This document shows positions 62,947 to 64,000 of a DNA stretch of 64,000 bases, piece after piece. A program made the position numbers and the translations under genes. The notes beneath the pieces were generated by a model. That model saw nothing but the letters and a program-made list of their open reading frames with translations, had not been told where the DNA came from and ran no database searches. The DNA comes from Streptomyces flavidovirens DSM 40150. GTDB lineage: Bacteria; Actinomycetota; Actinomycetes; Streptomycetales; Streptomycetaceae. The stretch is from NCBI RefSeq assembly GCF_000429085.1, contig NZ_AUBE01000007.1:1-64000 (forward strand), written 5' to 3'. Within the stretch, counting starts at the first letter, position 1, and each line of letters opens with the position of its first letter.

Positions 62947-63761
62947 CGCACGGCCTCCTGCGTACGGCGGGTGCGGGCCAGCAGGCTGTCGGCGAGCAGG
63001 TTGAGCCCCACGGTGAACATGACGAGCATCGCGGCGGGCGCCAGTACGGCCCACGGCTGGAGCAGCAGCGCCTCGCGGCTGCGGGAGATGCTCACCGCCC
63101 AGTCGGGCGCCGTCGGGTCCAGGCCGAGGCCGAGGAAGTTCGCCGAGCCGACGAGGAACACCGCCAGGGTGATGCGGGTGCCGATGTCGGCGGCGACGGG
63201 GGAGAGCACCGAGCGTGCCACGTGGTCGAGTTGGATACGGGACCGGGACTCGCCCTGCACGCGCAGCGCTTCGGTGACGGGGCCGCTCGCCGCGTCCAGG
63301 GCGGCGGCCCGCACCAGGCGCGCCACGGGCGGGACGTTGACGGCCGCGACGGCGAGGGCGATGGCGACGGGGGAGCCGCGCCAGCCCACCGCCACCACGC
63401 TGATCACCAACAGGGTGGGCAGCGGGAGCAGCACGTCGAGGGGGCGGATCAGCAGCTCGTCGGCCCAGCGGCGCCGGGCGGAGGCCGCGAGCAGGCCCAC
63501 GGCCCCGCCCACCAGGTAGGCGACCGCGACCGCGCCGAGCGCCATGCCGAGCGCGCTGCGCCCGCCGTGGAGCAGCAGATCCAGTACGTCACGGCCCAGC
63601 CCGTCGGTGCCGAGCAGGTGTGGGCCGCCGCTGCCCGCGTACGGGGCGAACACGCCCGGACGGGCGGGCCCGGCGAACCACGGGCCCAGCAGGGCGACGC
63701 CCAGCGGCAGCGCGAGCAGCGCCACGCCGACCGGCGCCGCCGGCAGGTTCACACGCTTCAC
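62943..63761 (-). CDS. ABC importer permease, DppC/NikC type
   Basis: A 272-residue protein with six helices and the C-type permease layout: LLGTDGLGRDVLDLLLHGGR near residue 50, then the EAA-like loop VTEALRVQGESRSRIQLDHV. The start overlaps the DppB-type permease end (63758-63761). Membrane subunit of the same uptake system. Confidence 0.9.
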   Translation of the reverse strand: MKRVNLPAAPVGVALLALPLGVALLGPWFAGPARPGVFAPYAGSGGPHLLGTDGLGRDVLDLLLHGGRSALGMALGAVAVAYLVGGAVGLLAASARRRWADELLIRPLDVLLPLPTLLVISVVAVGWRGSPVAIALAVAAVNVPPVARLVRAAALDAASGPVTEALRVQGESRSRIQLDHVARSVLSPVAADIGTRITLAVFLVGSANFLGLGLDPTAPDWAVSISRSREALLLQPWAVLAPAAMLVMFTVGLNLLADSLLARTRRTQEAVR

Positions 63762-64000
63762 CGGAGCACCTCCGTCCGTGGTACGAGTCGATGGCAGACG
63801 AGATCGGCCGCCAGGCTGAACAGCAGGGCCGCCGCGGCGACCACCAGGGCCAGGCCCTGCACCGTCGGTACGTCCCGCGCCTCGACCGCCCTGACGAGCG
63901 CGGTCGCCACGCCGGGGATCGCGAAGACCGCCTCGACGATCAGCACGCCGCCGACCAGGTTGTCGCCCACGCGGGCCAGTTCCTGGATGCCGGGCACCGC
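63758..64000 (-). CDS. ABC importer permease, DppB/NikB type, C-terminal part
   Basis: 81 codons run in from the right edge and stop at 63758. ARVGDNLVGGVLIVEAVFAI PGVATALVRAVEARDVPTVQ is the conserved end of DppB-type permeases. The start, and probably the solute-binding protein gene, lie to the right of the window. Confidence 0.88.
   Translation of the reverse strand, partial: AVPGIQELARVGDNLVGGVLIVEAVFAIPGVATALVRAVEARDVPTVQGLALVVAAAALLFSLAADLVCHRLVPRTEVLR

Overview
The window is high-GC actinobacterial DNA, almost certainly from a Streptomyces. Signs of this are GTG/TTG starts, G/C-rich third codon positions, purine-rich ribosome sites, and protein families typical of the genus (DUF4383, DUF2254, DUF6328, SPW repeat, DUF2180, Crp/Fnr and ECF regulators). 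No rRNA, tRNA or CRISPR array was recognised.

Layout. (1) 1-29 kb is a decayed stress-gene region. Intact genes include universal stress protein, GSP17M-like protein, two CPA1 antiporters, three PRC-barrel proteins, a DUF421 protein, a PP2C phosphatase and a glucose-dehydrogenase-like enzyme. They sit among broken second copies of the same families and IS5, IS630, IS21 and ISL3 remnants. (2) 29.2-42.7 kb is a compact, largely intact island led by a Crp/Fnr regulator. Five promoters here share one architecture: a GTGA-N6-TCAC-like site, 20-21 bp, then a -10 of the CCTAGC type. They serve a membrane protein, a MauE/membrane-segment/radical-SAM/methyltransferase operon, a divergent SRPBCC and CDP-alcohol phosphotransferase pair, and a DUF427 gene. 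An ECF sigma factor, two MerR regulators, a thioredoxin-like protein and a SulP transporter are also present. (3) 42.7-54.6 kb is a mobile or defence-like segment. It holds broken EEP nuclease, VanX-like, NUDIX and integrase genes around an intact two-gene unit: an alpha/beta hydrolase overlapping (GTGA) a 1444-residue caspase-like/NTPase/double WD40 protein. An intact tyrosine integrase lies 0.1 kb from a pirin gene cut at codon MWW. (4) 54.7-64 kb looks like stable chromosome. It has a Tat-exported PhoX-like phosphatase, a bidirectional terminator, and a leftward operon of Zur-like regulator, MFS exporter, DUF364 protein, phytanoyl-CoA-type oxygenase, PLP enzyme, methyltransferase and nickel/peptide-type ABC importer. 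The operon looks like a zinc-regulated metallophore locus.

The strongest candidates for new biology are the Crp/Fnr regulon built around a tetraether-synthase-like radical SAM enzyme, the hydrolase plus caspase-NTPase-WD40 module, and the Zur-linked biosynthesis/uptake operon. Many smaller genes carry single-base indels. The longest genes and the right-hand 10 kb do not, which points to real decay more than poor sequence.
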